Shown here: positions 33,310 through 45,487 of the stretch, one piece after another
Layout: the number at the start of each line of letters is the position of its first letter
How positions within the stretch are numbered: the stretch's first letter is position 1
From: Hyphodiscus hymeniophilus
Taxonomy: Eukaryota; Ascomycota; Leotiomycetes; Helotiales; Hyphodiscaceae
Length of the DNA stretch: 64,000 nucleotides
Assembly (NCBI GenBank): GCA_016508695.1
Contig: VNKQ01000008.1
Span: forward strand, 1,426,001-1,490,000
Direction: 5' to 3'
Notes under the pieces: model-generated
Databases searched by the model: none
What the model saw: the letters and a program-made list of their open reading frames with translations, nothing else
Told to the model about the DNA's origin: nothing
Translations under genes and position numbers: made by a program

Positions 33310-34758
33310 GGTCGAGGTGCTGATTGTGCGGAATCTAGTCAATGTTTCGGATACAATGAGGTTGAGTACGTTGTCACTGTTGAAAATTATACGCAGCAGT
33401 ACATCATGTAGAGGAGTTTGTTGTTGGTCAATTGGACTTTTGATGATGTTATGAGTCACTAGGTCCATGACTCTTTGCCCTGGTCAGTGCTTGCGAACCC
33501 TTATTTTTGCCGATGTTAAGTATTCCCAGGGGCGCGACCAGTGTATTCTTAACGCGACTCGACACAGAAAGCCAGAAGCGAACGTTTTATAATATTTTTG
33601 AAATATGAGCCCCCACCTCTTCGTGAGAATGGGTAGTCTTGGTAACTGTGAACGAACATCTGAAAGTTCAACACAGCTGAGCGAGTTAGACTGCCTCAAC
33701 ATTCTACATCCCAACGATCACAGAATCCAAAATATCCTCCAACTCGTTATGTTTATTAAAACCTGAAACATTTGCTAGTGATTTCTCCATGTCTGCCAAA
33801 AGAAAGGAAAAAGAAACTCAAGTCTACCAAGTCTTCAAGAATCGCGGTCCGTGATGCCATATTTCCTAGACAGCGAGGCCGAATACTAATCTGTGCCACA
33901 ATTGAGCCTTAGAGATTAAAATGGTGTCTTGTCGAAGTCCCTCATTGCATTGCTCGTCGATTTGAGCTCGTTCTAGTTGAGAAAATGCTTGGGGAAGATG
34001 TTTACTTACATATCCTACTCAAGCTATGTTTTGTCTATACAAAATGCCTTGCATTCCTTTTCTCAATATCAATAGCCGGCTTCCACATTCATAAATCCGC
34101 AGTTCGCTCCCCTTTGATTTGAACGATTTCAGAGGTTCAGCAAAACTGCCTGTTCGATTGCGTTTCAAAAGCCGAGAAGTGTCGAAATCAAGTCAAACTA
34201 CTAGAAGTCTTGAATGATGAAACCCCAATATTGCTAAGTCTTACACATCCACGGCAAAGACTCTCTTAGGCATATTTGGTTGCCAGAAAATCCCTTCCTA
34301 CAAGTCCCATCAAGTAGGTGTGACGATTATCGATTGTGGTCTGTGATAAAGTGTGTTTCCATGACTCGAAACCTACGTACTTCGGCAGGCTAAGTTATTG
34401 TCTTCACACGTGCGCTTGATACTCAGAGACGGTTCTGTAGCGTCTCGGCTCGTCTTGTTGAGAATAAACAATGACGTTGATATACTGAGACTTCTCAGAT
34501 TTACAGGCAGCGTTTCGTTTGTTTTGTCTCAACGCGTCAAGATCAATCAACAGCATCATGAAAACGGAGTGTATTGATCAACATATGATACGCTGAGGGG
34601 AGTATAAAGAACCAAATTCTCTCGAAAGCAGCAATGCACCATAGCCTCAAGCCAATATGCACCAGGTCCTACAAACTCCGCCCAGCTCTCAACCCCGCAA
34701 TGGAAAAAGAAAATCTGAACTCCTTGCTAACATACATCCAGCATTTCAAATGCAGGAA
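33310..34758. other. Intergenic stretch, no gene supported
   Basis: About 1.4 kb upstream of copy B and downstream of the repeat-protein gene. Stop codons are frequent in all frames between 33720 and 34620, and nothing else is seen. Confidence 0.5.
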
Positions 34759-37700
34759 TCAGAAGCCTTGCGGGCCCCGTCCATCCATACCTCCAGTACG
34801 AAAAAATTCCGCCACAACGCCAATTGCATACGAACAACCCGCAACCCACGCTGCACCAATCAACAATCGCTTTCCTCGTCCCTTGGTCTTGCGACGGGTA
34901 GATCCACTCTCTTCTTGCCAATTGGACTTTCCACTGAAGACGGGCTCCTCTCGACGAACATCGATATTGGATTTGAAAGCTGGTTCAGCGACCGGAAGGT
35001 CGTGGTTGACGAAGCCTGTGGGACTCGCGAAGTTGCCTGTCGCTACGACGGGGCTGCTTTGCATGCCATCGATGGGATTAGTGGTCTTGCGATTTTGGAT
35101 TGAGGTTGCGGATTCGTTCTTCGATCCGTGGGAACCTGCCTGCCGAACTTTGCGGAAGACCAGAACATCACCGCTACCAGATATGATCTCATAACCTTCA
35201 GCTTGGAGAGGTTGAAAATGGGGGAAGAACTTGGCGGGATTAGACAACCGGAGGAGGACTTCAGCAGGAGTCAGAGCGGTTGCTGAATCTGGGACAATGG
35301 AGGTTGTTTCGGCAGTGTTGATCTCTTGCATGGTTGGATCATAGGCAAGGATCTTGTACACCATTGGGTGTTGTGTCCCAGGCTTAGCTTCCAGCTGGTT
35401 ATCGTGGTTCGCCGGCTCACTAATTGCAACACTTTCCGGATTCTGGCGATGCTTGGAGTCAAGAACGCCATACTTGTCCTCGTAAATAGTGCGAATTTCC
35501 CGGATGAGTTCCTTGTCCATTTGCTTGAACCGATTCTTTTTCTCTTGTCTGAGCAACTGTCGGGCTCTTTCGTCCTTTTCAGCGTAGTTGCGCTTGCCGA
35601 ATGATGACACATCCATCGAAAGGTCTCCTTCAGCTTGTCGGGCAGCGACTTCATCAGCATAACTTGTTTCTAGTCCCATAGGCTTTTTCGAGTAAGGGTC
35701 TTTCTCGTTCTGAAGCTTGACCTCTTCTATATAGCTAGTCTCGAGACCCTGAGGAATTTTGGAGTATGGATCTCTCTCAAGCTCAAGCGCTCGCTTCTCG
35801 GCAACCTCATCTGCATAACTTGTCTCCAACCCCATTGGCTTCTTGGAGTATGGATCACGCTCATTTTGAAGTTTGGCTTTCTCGGCTTTCTCGTTGGCGT
35901 AGCTTGTTTCAAGACCTTGGGGTATCTTCGAATATGGATCACGTTCATTTTGAAGTTTGGCTTCCTCGGCTCTCTCGTCGGCGTAGCTCGTCTCGAGGCC
36001 CTGAGGTATCTTCGAATATGGATCGCGTTCATTTTGAAGTCTTGCCTCGTCAACAATTTCTGCCTTCACACTACCAGTAGTACGGTCCAAGGAAGTCTGA
36101 ATTCGCGGGGTATTCGAGTTTCTTGAATACAAGCTCGAGTGTGCGGGCTCGACATATTCGCTGTTAACTTCATTTTCAGGCTTGAGCGTTTCGGAGTCCT
36201 GCGCTACAGTCCACTTTACTTCAAACTCTTCTGGGAAGTCGCGAACGAAATTTCCAGTTATCTTGCGCTCCGAAGTCTTAGATGATAGCTCAGCAGAAAC
36301 ATTCGCAAGCTCGGCGTTGACTCTGCCCCTAAGATGGGCATCGATATTTCGAAGCTCGCTATTCTCGACCTTAAGCTTTTCTACAAGTTTATTTCTTGCT
36401 TCGGGGTCAAGTTTCCGCTTCATGATGGAGGTAGTCGACAGCTCCTCGGAGATGGAATTGTGCAGATCTTGTTGCTTTTGAAAGTCGTCCTCCAGTCTTT
36501 GGCGCACAGTAAGCTTCTCAGCCAATGTCTCCTTCTTTGCACCTTTGATGATACCCGAACCAGCCCGAACATCGCTGGGTCGAAGTAGATCTAAATCCTC
36601 TCTCGTATCATCACTCGGATAGCGAAATGACTTATTCGTCTTGTGGTTCCCATTTCCAAGCGAGATATTCTTTAGGATTCTTCTGGCTCCATTATTGTAT
36701 ACAGCCCGCTCATCGTAGACTCGAAGGCCTTCTGCAACAACATCTCGCTTTGGGGGAGGTTGCCCATCTGGTTCATTGTACAAAACCGGCCCATAAGTAA
36801 CCCTGCTGTCGTAGTCCTTCAAGCCCTCTTGTACTGGACATGGCTGTTCAGGTAGCTTGCCATCGGGCTCTCTGTATCGGACCGCGCCAACTGGATGCGT
36901 TTTCTCGTACTCCTTCAAGCTTTCACGAACACTGTCAGGTTCTTCAGGCAGCTTTCCGTCTGGCTCTCTGTAACGGACAGCGCCAATAGGGTTCTTCTTC
37001 TCATATTCCTTCAGGGTTTCGCGCACAAAATCGTGTTTCTCAGGCAGCTTTGCACCAGGCTCTTTGTATAAGACAGGGCCGCGATCCGCGCTCTTGTCGT
37101 AACCCTCAAAGCCTTCCTCAACAGGGCAAGGCTTTGCAGATTCAGTCGATTGGGAGGTAGGCGGATTGAAATCATGAAATTGAGATCGATATCCTTTGAA
37201 AGTCTTCACTGGAACCTCGATTGGCTTTCGAGCGATTTCAGAGGTCTTGTTTTTGAAGACTTTACGATTGGTGATAGGGTCGATCTCGTAGTCGTGGTCA
37301 GGCTTGGGAGTTCGTTGGTTCTGGAAACGTTCGAATCTTCGTTGAAAGTCCTCCAGACCGTAGGCGGTTCGGCGAGGAGTATCCTTTGCGACTTTTGCAG
37401 AGCTGATAATGGGGTTGATCGCGTTGTTCGCTGACATGAACCAAATGCGTGATTTTTCCCGTACTTTGTCGTAGATCCCATCTTTGCTATCGAAAAGTTT
37501 ATCAAAAGCACTCTGCTCTACGTCTTCGATCCCTCTTGACTTAGTTTGTTGACCAGTTATTGATTCATCAAGATGGTCAACATCAACCCATCTTCCAGGT
37601 CTTGGATCTTGACCTCGCCAGGCACTGCACATAAATCCTTTGATCTCAAAAGGTCTCGAGGACGTGACAGTGTAGCGCTCCCACGGTGACTTTCTGTTCG

Positions 37701-37941
37701 CAGCCTCCATATATTTATGCTTCATGATCCGATGGTGACGTTGAACCTCTTTCCTGAGCTCTGGATCGAGGTAGGAAGACCAGAGTCCAATTCGAAGTGT
37801 TCGGATTTGGTGGCGGGGTCGACATCGTCTCGGCAGGGTGCCAGTGGATCGAAGCATGGCTGTTGATGAAGCCGCCGAACTTTGAAGAAGGGCATGTGCA
37901 ATTGAGGATTGCGGCATGGCGGCAATATGAGAAGAGAGCAT
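34759..37941 (-). CDS. Large probably mitochondrial protein with two internal repeat arrays and a C-terminal membrane span
   Basis: One exon, 1060 aa. The first 50 residues are Arg/Ser/Ala-rich without acids, a good mitochondrial presequence, followed by LRIGLWSSYLDPELRKEVQR and WERYTVTSSRPFEIKGFMCS. Residues 272-415 hold about 4.5 copies of a 32-residue unit built on GAVRYREPDGKLPE. Residues 632-765 hold five copies of a 24-28-residue unit built on ERDPYSKIPQGLETSYADE. Segments near 900-933 (NPAKFFPHFQPLQAEGYEII, then GDVLVFRKVR) look conserved. A hydrophobic span lies at about 1025-1045. I recall similar proteins in other Pezizomycotina annotated only as Ser/Thr-rich; the function is unknown. 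An inner-membrane location is inference. The gene is divergent from LTN1. Confidence 0.85.
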   Translation of the reverse strand: MLSSHIAAMPQSSIAHALLQSSAASSTAMLRSTGTLPRRCRPRHQIRTLRIGLWSSYLDPELRKEVQRHHRIMKHKYMEAANRKSPWERYTVTSSRPFEIKGFMCSAWRGQDPRPGRWVDVDHLDESITGQQTKSRGIEDVEQSAFDKLFDSKDGIYDKVREKSRIWFMSANNAINPIISSAKVAKDTPRRTAYGLEDFQRRFERFQNQRTPKPDHDYEIDPITNRKVFKNKTSEIARKPIEVPVKTFKGYRSQFHDFNPPTSQSTESAKPCPVEEGFEGYDKSADRGPVLYKEPGAKLPEKHDFVRETLKEYEKKNPIGAVRYREPDGKLPEEPDSVRESLKEYEKTHPVGAVRYREPDGKLPEQPCPVQEGLKDYDSRVTYGPVLYNEPDGQPPPKRDVVAEGLRVYDERAVYNNGARRILKNISLGNGNHKTNKSFRYPSDDTREDLDLLRPSDVRAGSGIIKGAKKETLAEKLTVRQRLEDDFQKQQDLHNSISEELSTTSIMKRKLDPEARNKLVEKLKVENSELRNIDAHLRGRVNAELANVSAELSSKTSERKITGNFVRDFPEEFEVKWTVAQDSETLKPENEVNSEYVEPAHSSLYSRNSNTPRIQTSLDRTTGSVKAEIVDEARLQNERDPYSKIPQGLETSYADERAEEAKLQNERDPYSKIPQGLETSYANEKAEKAKLQNERDPYSKKPMGLETSYADEVAEKRALELERDPYSKIPQGLETSYIEEVKLQNEKDPYSKKPMGLETSYADEVAARQAEGDLSMDVSSFGKRNYAEKDERARQLLRQEKKNRFKQMDKELIREIRTIYEDKYGVLDSKHRQNPESVAISEPANHDNQLEAKPGTQHPMVYKILAYDPTMQEINTAETTSIVPDSATALTPAEVLLRLSNPAKFFPHFQPLQAEGYEIISGSGDVLVFRKVRQAGSHGSKNESATSIQNRKTTNPIDGMQSSPVVATGNFASPTGFVNHDLPVAEPAFKSNIDVRREEPVFSGKSNWQEESGSTRRKTKGRGKRLLIGAAWVAGCSYAIGVVAEFFRTGGMDGRGPQGF
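35647..36039 (-). repeat. Coding tandem repeats, 84-bp unit, five copies
   Basis: The DPYSK core falls at residues 640, 668, 696, 724 and 748, so spacing is 28, 28, 28 and 24 residues. Two sub-types alternate: KIPQGLETSY and KKPMGLETSY. DNA copies are similar but not identical. Confidence 0.9.
36697..37128 (-). repeat. Coding tandem repeats, 96-bp unit, about 4.5 copies
   Basis: Units start PCPVEEG, DFVRETL, DSVRESL, PCPVQEG and DVVAEGL and share V-YxEPDGKLP. Outer copies contain GPVLY and inner copies GAVRY, which suggests nested duplication. Confidence 0.88.
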
Positions 37942-39048
37942 TTTGGAAACTAGCTACGCTGTCTCATAATCGTGACTGTAAGGCTGCTTGTCAATTCCGC
38001 AAGTCGATGAAGTGACTGAGGATTACCTGAAGCGTACTATTTGATTTCGAGATGGAGTGAGATCTTTGTAGATTGTTGGCGCCAGCGTGTGAGTAAATCA
38101 AGCGTCTGTGGAGCTTCAAAATTCCTGTTTTTTGTTGACAGCGTCAGTTAAGATCAGTGTCCCAGAAGTGACGAAGAAGTATAAGGAAGTGAGCGGAGGT
38201 TCAACAAAGATGGCGAGGGCGATGAATAGATTCAGAATTTATCGCCTGCGAAAGAAATATCTACCCTGGCATGAGATTGGTCTTTGTGTTTGCATGAGTT
38301 GTAACGCTTGCCCAGAGCTTCGAGTGACAGCAAGGTGTAGACGGCTGAAGCTCGGCTGCGAGACTCACTACGGGAAAGGAGTATGTTCACATAAAGAAGA
38401 TAATAGCAAGCCAATTCAGATATTCAAGATCAGCAGATGAGGCTCTACAGGCACGAAGCTGGACAATCCGGATGTAAGGGATGGTTGTGTTGGAGAGTGA
38501 AGGTTGGTAAGACAGCTTGCTGTTGACTGGAGCATCAATGCGGGGTAGAACAGCGAGGTGCCCGCAATAACCCGAGGCCAGGCCACAGAAAAAGCAGCGA
38601 TCCTGCTGTATTAAAGCAGCAAAAGCGCTTTGATCTTCTGGTGGCGCAACGAAGTGGGATAGACATGGATACGTCAATGTTGAAGTAAATATTTTGCGGA
38701 GTCCATATTCTGTCCAAAACAACGCTCATCATCTGCAATAAGGTTTCTTTGAACCTTCGTTTTGGCTCCCAGTGAAGACAAAATTGCTTCAGCATCTGAA
38801 AAACTTGGATACTACGTATGAGGAAAGATCGAACGGCGAGCTCAAAATGGATTAGGAAGCACGGGATTGCCTCAAACAGTACAATTCCTCCTCAGCTGAC
38901 TATTCGCACAGTTGCAAACACTTTTCCCAATCCCTCGGTGTTCCTTCCCGTTGCGAAAGTGTTCTTAAATTGTCTCCGCGACCTATTCCGACTGTTCGAA
39001 CTCGCAGTATCCTTTCCTCCTACACTACCCACGTCTACAGAAGCCACC
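37942..39048. promoter_or_regulatory. Upstream region shared by the repeat-protein gene and LTN1
   Basis: About 1.1 kb between divergent starts. Frames here (such as plus 38108-38440) have no recognisable content. The LTN1-frame extension to 38818 is open but lacks coding character; the Kozak-like gccaccATGa at 39049 marks the true start. Confidence 0.5.
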
Positions 39049-42000
39049 ATGAGCAAACGACAGTTCAGGTCGCAGGCTTCAAGTAGTAGAGCAGCATCTG
39101 GCGTGGTCTTTGGCGGATTTGGCTCCAGCTCAAATGGTAGCACACTCTCCTACCTCACGGAACCGCCCAACCTCTCCTCGATCAACGATGCGAATGTGGT
39201 GGTGGGATTCAAGAATCTATCCAAGAAGGACGGCACGACAAAGTCCAAAGCTTTAGAAGATCTGCGAACATATGTCCAGGGACATCCATTTGAAGAGGGC
39301 GGCGGGCCCGAGGAGGCAATATTAGAAGCCTGGGTACATGATTAATGCTTAAATCGTATTGCCGCCTTGTGCTAACACGCGAGTGCAGGTCAAATTTTAT
39401 CCTCGCCTATCCATAGACAACTCCCGCCGAGTCCGTGAACTGTCCCACCATTTACTGTATGAGATTATGAAAGCTGCGCGGAAGAGAATGGAGAAGCACC
39501 TTCCGAAGATTGTTGGGAGCTGGCTCGCTGGGACATATGATCGAGATCGCATCGTTGCGAAAGCTGCAGTTGATGGTGTAAAATCTTTCATGATTACCGA
39601 GGAACGCCTTCTCTTATTTTGGAAACGTTGTCAGGCTCAGATCTTGAATTACGCACAAGAAGCTATTAACGAGACGCCACAGACTCTCAGTGATGAGCGT
39701 ACACTAAGCGCCGATGATGTTCAAGCCAAATATTTCAGAGTCGTTGGTTCCAGCATCTCTCTCATTGTCAACCTCTTAGTCAAGTTGGACAAAGAGGACA
39801 TAATGAAGCAGCAGCACAAGTACGAAGAGTTTCTTGGTGACAACAAAAAGTTATGGGCTCTGGCTGCCTGCGAGGATGCCTTTGTCAGGCGGACCGCAGA
39901 TCAACTACTGGTAGTTTGCTTGGATAAACAACACGACATCATCGAAAGCGATCTCGAAATCGTTAGTCAGGCGTTCATTTCCGAGGCATTGAAGGTTACA
40001 CAAACATCTTCGGCCTTCCAACTACTACAAGCTTTGGAGAAGCTAACTTTTGATTTCCCACATGCTTGGACATCAGCTTACCAAGGCAAGAAATCTCCTC
40101 TATCTAGACTCCGCCATTTCGTTGAGAAAGGCTCCCAAGGCGGGCCGCCTGATTACTGGCAAGCTCTTCAATCTCTCCTTTCGCGTCTACCTGGCGGTAT
40201 TCTACCCACTGATGTGGAAGCTTCCTTGGAGTTCTTAAAGTCTTTCCGAGATGGCATTGGGCACAGGGAGGAGCCTAAGCGCAACGCCACACAAGGCTGG
40301 TCCACTTATTTCGAGGTCGTCAGACTTTATGTCGGAAACCTTGTTGATTCTACTGCACGGGACCGACTTCTCCAAGAGTCGGTTTTCCCGGTTTTTGGCC
40401 ATTATCTCCATCCAACGACGGAGAATCACAAATGGTTTATTGGCAACAACTATGAAGCGTTAGTCAAAGCTTTCATGGTCTGCGCATCATTTCAAGACCC
40501 GAGCCTTCAACAGTCCTTCGGAACCGAGTGGAATCGACTTGGTGAGGATTTCATATCTCGAATTCTCACATCATTACCGGAGCAGTCAAAGGACTACCAG
40601 AAGTCGCAGTCTTCTGTGGCTACAGAAGGCCATCGTTGGTTTGCATTACTTTCGAAGACGCTCGAAAAGGATTCTTCCAGTACAATTAGTCAGTTCTTGA
40701 TTCTGCCATCAAACATGATCATCAGCTCTGCTTTGAAAGCCGTTGTAAATCGTAACGGAAAGCCATACTCTGCAGCTGCCACCGTCGAATCTGCACTGCG
40801 CCTCTCGCCGAAACTGATGTTTATTTCCCCTGCAGCTTTGGAGATGATAAAGGCTTTTCTCGAAGCCCATCTCGCCAAGTTGATACTATCTGCATCCTCT
40901 TCATACTTGGTCTCTATGCTGAACATCTTGCGCTCCATCCCAGATCAGCAGAGCTTCACCGAAGATGTCTGGCAAGCTACAGTCGATGGTCTCTTACCTC
41001 TCCCTAACGGCATTGAGAAATTGAAGGCAGTAACCGCACTCATATCGAATAATGCAGTTTCAGCACTTTGTCAGGCAGATGCGGAATTACAAGATTATTT
41101 GCTTGATACTTTGACAAGGGCTGTGCTAGGTGATAGCGAGGCATGGCCGTTGTTCGAAGCTGTTACCACATTTAACTCGCTATCAGGGACCGCTGAAGAG
41201 AAGCTTGTCGATCAAGCTCTTCAACATCTGGACGCGGGTGATATCGGTTTAGAGTCCGCTCTCAGCGCTCTCGAGCTGATTTCGAATAAGAATCCGGATG
41301 TGCTACGACGTGGCAATACCACCCACGTAACACTTATCACTAAATTACTTGCTATCACTGAAATCTCAGACACGGGTTTCGCTACACGCGCAGACTACCT
41401 CAAAGCTATGCTTCAAAAAACCACTTTTGGCGATAACAACCATGGTCAAAGCCCGATTCTGCATGTCATCCAAGAGAATCTGGAGGTTGCGAGCCCTCAA
41501 TCGTTGAGGTAGGTTATAAATATACATTCCTAACCCTACATTGATAACTGATCATTTACTCTTCCCTAGCATCGATACACTTATTGAGCAAGCGAAGCCC
41601 GCTCTAGATGAAGCATTAAATCGAGAGCAAGTTGTTGCAATCTTTCCCAATCCTGATCGTTGGTCAGAAGCACTTCTTCCTCTTTCCGAACAGTCGCCAA
41701 GCCCTGCTCTGGCTGTCATGAGACCTTTTGCTGGCGCTGTATTTGCCGCAAATAAGCCATCGACAGAGCGCGCCCCACGTAAAGCATCGCGCGACATAAA
41801 TGGCTACTCAGTGGCTCTGAGAATGGCAATGTATACTTCGAAGTTGGCCCCTTACAAGAATTTCCAGCTTTTACCACTTGAGACTCAGATAGAGCTTCTT
41901 TATCTCCTCTTAATCACGGCCGAGCTGGCCTGTGATCAAATTGACTTGGCTGAAGATAACAAACTTTTCGGATCGCATTCGAACCCTGAAGCTTTGACCG

Positions 42001-44149
42001 ATGTACGAGATTTCTTTTCCGATTCTCAATTATGTATTAGCGCCATTGTCCTTGACGCAACATCGTCCAAATCCTCCCTGGCATCCAGTGCAATTGACGG
42101 ACTCGCCTCAAAATTCTTCGTGGTAACAAGCAGCGCTACGCCCACAGCATTTTATGCTGCGAAGGCGTTAAGTCGTTTCTTGCCAAAGTTAGAGGAACTG
42201 AAGGGATGGCACGAAGCTACGACCGAACAGTGGCTGGCAGACCTCGGAATCTTAAAAGCGTCGACGTCCAATGGCTTAGGCGCAGTAGCGGTTCTGATAG
42301 GCCTACAAGATTACCTTAGCACAAGCAAGTTGGTTAGCAATCTATGCAACCGCTTGATCAGCGATGTGGCCGGAGCCTCTGCTCAAGCGGACACGACCCC
42401 AGGTCTTTTGATCTTGCTCAACTCATGTCTTGCGATTTACGATGAGGGCGACCTACCTGTTGCCCAGAATCGTATTGTATTTGCGGTCAAGCAAATACTT
42501 TCGTGGACGCCGAATCTCGCGACTACGGACAGCCAACTAGCTTCTGAGGCTTGTCGTGCGCTACAGGTCCTCCTTCCAGCGATGAAGGAGGTTTATGGCA
42601 GCTACTGGGAGACTAGTCTAGCTTTCTGCATATCGGTTTGGAATGCTACTGAGGGTGACCTTACCCCGCAGTCGATTCCAATGGTAGGAATGGCTTTGAA
42701 GCTTTTCACGAAATTGCGGAGTCTGACAGAAGCAAACGATGATCTGGAAGATGCGCTGGCGCTTTCCAATGTGCAAATCTCTCAAAGCCTGATCAGGCTT
42801 TTGAAGCTCCAAAGATCAAAAGACACTCTATCTTTGAATTATGTGGATGATCTTCTGTCAAGAAACGTCAGTAAGATACCCGTTGACCAGATCAAAGATT
42901 TGTCAGATTTCTATCCCCTGGTTGCCTCCGATTTCAGGACAATCCAGTCTGCGGCTTTCGACGTACTCAACAAAGCGCTTCCAGCCACCCAGCAACAGCT
43001 TTCATTGGATGTCCTTTTAGAGAAGACTGGTGTGTTCTCAGGTTCCGATCTATCTCAATCCATACTGATATTTTGACAGATGCACGATTGCCTGAAGAGC
43101 TTCTTTCCCTTTTGCTCGATGCTCCTGTATTCTCGAACTATCCAGATGATATATTAGTAGATTTCCCAACATCAGTCCGAGGCTACCTTCTTTCATGGCA
43201 CCTCGTCTACGACGCATACAGCTCGGCATCATACAAAGTCCGCAGTGACTATAGTGATGTTCTCAAGTCTGAGAACTACATCGAACCCCTTCTTGAGTTC
43301 GTCTTCGATGCCCTTGGTCATTCCACTGCGCACGCCATCAATCTCGACAAGGCACACATTGACGCACAAATGATAAGATCTTATGATATGTGGCAAGCAG
43401 CTGATTCTGAGTCGAATGAGCGAAACATGCAATGGCTATTGGTCAATCTCTATTATCAATGTCTCAAATACACCCCGAATCTCGCAAAGACATGGTGGGT
43501 GGATTGCAAGTCCAAGCAGACGCGTATTGCAGCGGAGTCATGGACAGACAAATTCTTTTCTCCGCTCGTGATAGCAGATATTATGGACGATGTTATGAAA
43601 TGGGCGGAAGAGCAAGAACCTCCAGCAGATGACGAAAAAGAACTCATCGTCAAGGTGTCGAAGAAGAGCCGTGAAATCCTAGCCGGGTATGAGGTCGACG
43701 ATATGATGATGCAGATGATGATTCGGTTACCGACTACGTATCCCCTCGAGGGCGTCAAGGTCGTGGGCGTGAATCGTGTAGCTGTCAATGAGAAGAAGTG
43801 GGCGTCTTGGATGATGGTCACACAGGGCGTCATCACTTTCTCCGTGAGCTTCTCTCCCCATGTCTAAGTGTAGTCACAAAGCTAACAAAAACAGCATGGA
43901 AACATCACAGACGGTCTCGCAACCTTCCGACGCAACGTTACTGGTGCTTTGAAAGGACAGACCGAGTGCGCAATCTGCTATTCAATTATCTCCTCCGATC
44001 GCAAGATGCCCGACAAACGATGCCAAACCTGCAAGAATCTATTCCATGCGAGTTGTCTATTCAAGTGGTTTGCCAGCTCAAACCAGAGCACCTGCCCACT
44101 TTGCAGAAATCCTTTCAACTATGGTGTTTCGAGGGGTGCCAGAAGCTAA
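39049..44149 (+). CDS. LTN1: Listerin, RING E3 ubiquitin ligase of ribosome-associated quality control
   Basis: Five exons: 39049-39333, 39389-41508, 41570-43029, 43080-43843 and 43895-44149, in phase, 1627 aa. The N-terminus (SKRQFRSQASSSRAASG, then VVVGFKNLSKKDGTTKSKAL and EDLRTYV) is the conserved listerin start that contacts the 60S/NEMF complex. HEAT-like helical repeats fill the middle. The C-terminus has a C4HC3 RING-CH finger from about residue 1568: CAIC, then CQTC, FHASC with its His and Cys, then CPLC and NPFNYG. Length fits the family (about 1560-1770). Ltn1 ubiquitinates nascent chains stalled on split 60S subunits, acting with Rqc1, Rqc2 and Cdc48. Several exon junctions would produce stops if unspliced, so splicing is required. 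Confidence 0.95.
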
Positions 44150-45487
44150 AAGTGAAGGATGCCGCTGAGATTTCGACGAAAATCGATCGAAGTTGATGGA
44201 GGGTTTTTGATAATGCGAAGACTAGAGCGAGGTGATAGATGACAAGGTCATGACTACGATATAATTACATGGCATGAATGTGAAGTGCATATCTGTGGCA
44301 ACGAAATCCCGTGGCAAGACTGCTTTGCTGACAACACTTTTGAATCCATCTGAGCTAGAGCAGGGGTAGCTGGCCAACCTAGCAGCGTGGCTAGCTAAAT
44401 GCAGGAGTAAGCCTTCAATTCTGGGACGCTTGAAAGCTTCTACGCGTTACGAATGGAGATAACAGACAACAATAATGCATTCCTGCAAAAAATCAAGGCG
44501 ACTCGAGATCATGCAAGGCTCCAAGCCTTAAACATCCGACCCTTCAGGACTTTGCATTTCCAATTTACGCTCCTTCGAATAGAATACGTACGCTATGGTG
44601 ACCTCGATCATGCTCTTGACTGGTTAATGCCAGAACACCTCGCCGTTATGAACTTCTTATAATTAAGGGCGCTTGAGCGAGTTGAAGCTCAGCGGGCAAA
44701 AGACACAGCCGATGCCGAACTCCGCAAGAAGGAGAAATAGTTATGGGATCTCTTGAGGTGTCATCTCGAGGTTGACACCCTTAAATTTGAGCTCTTGAGC
44801 AAGGTCCTGGCGTTGAAAAAACTCGAACATGCATACCTACACTCTCTGTCGCCAAACCCAGTGTGTCGGAGGCGTTGAAAGCTGTCGATACGTCGGATCA
44901 AATCCCTCAAAGAAAAAGAGAATCAAGTCTTTGTCTCTGATAACCCCGAGATCGTCGACGCGGCCGATGAGATTTACATCCTGCGCAAAAAGTAACGAGA
45001 TTGAAAAGGGATTGAGAAGAGATTGAATTGTGTCGGCTGGATAGGCGACAATCAATGCTACTTCAGTTCTTGTGGAACGCCATATGACTACCGTTCAAGG
45101 GAACTGAATTAATGTACTAATACGTATTTTCACTTCACCTGGGAAGCCTTGGTGAAGCGATTCCAAACCCGCGAGGGGTTTCCGTCTCCTGTCAATAAGG
45201 ATGAGTTGTTTGATGCGGGACTATTTTTGGGAGTGGGTCTGGAGCACAACGCACTTGTTTCCGATCTCACGTGCAAGCAGACCCTTTCCTGATTTATTAG
45301 TATCCGAAATGGGCTGTTGACATGTTTCTTGAATAAATATTCTGTACAGCATTCTGGTATCTCCAGAACCAACATACCAATTCGCTGGCATTTTGACATA
45401 CGCCACTGTACTTTTACAAGTACACCAAAAACTCCTGGATTCCCCTTCCCATTTATATTCAAACGCCGAACACTCAAGTAGACCATA
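44150..45487. other. Intergenic stretch containing a decayed reading frame
   Basis: Apart from the stop-interrupted frame at 44453-44995 listed separately, I see no gene. The 3' ends of LTN1 and SPT3 flank it. Confidence 0.5.
44453..44995 (+). pseudogene. Stop-interrupted reading frame, possible gene relic
   Basis: From the ATG at 44453 one frame runs 181 codons to TAA at 44993, broken only by TAA (44660), TAG (44738) and TGA (44876). No frameshift is needed. The pieces are rich in Lys, Glu, Arg and Leu (for example ALERVEAQRAKDTADAELRK and HLEVDTLKFELLSKVLALKK) and would form a coiled coil. All three stops can arise from C-to-T change in CAA, CAG and CGA. The parent is not recognised. A random frame of this length would be expected to carry about eight stops, so the support is moderate. 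Confidence 0.35.

Noticed and set aside
33310..33468. N-terminal extension of GNAT copy B to the ATG at 33468
   Set aside because: Copy A and the family begin near 33309, and the extra 53 residues carry no recognisable segment.
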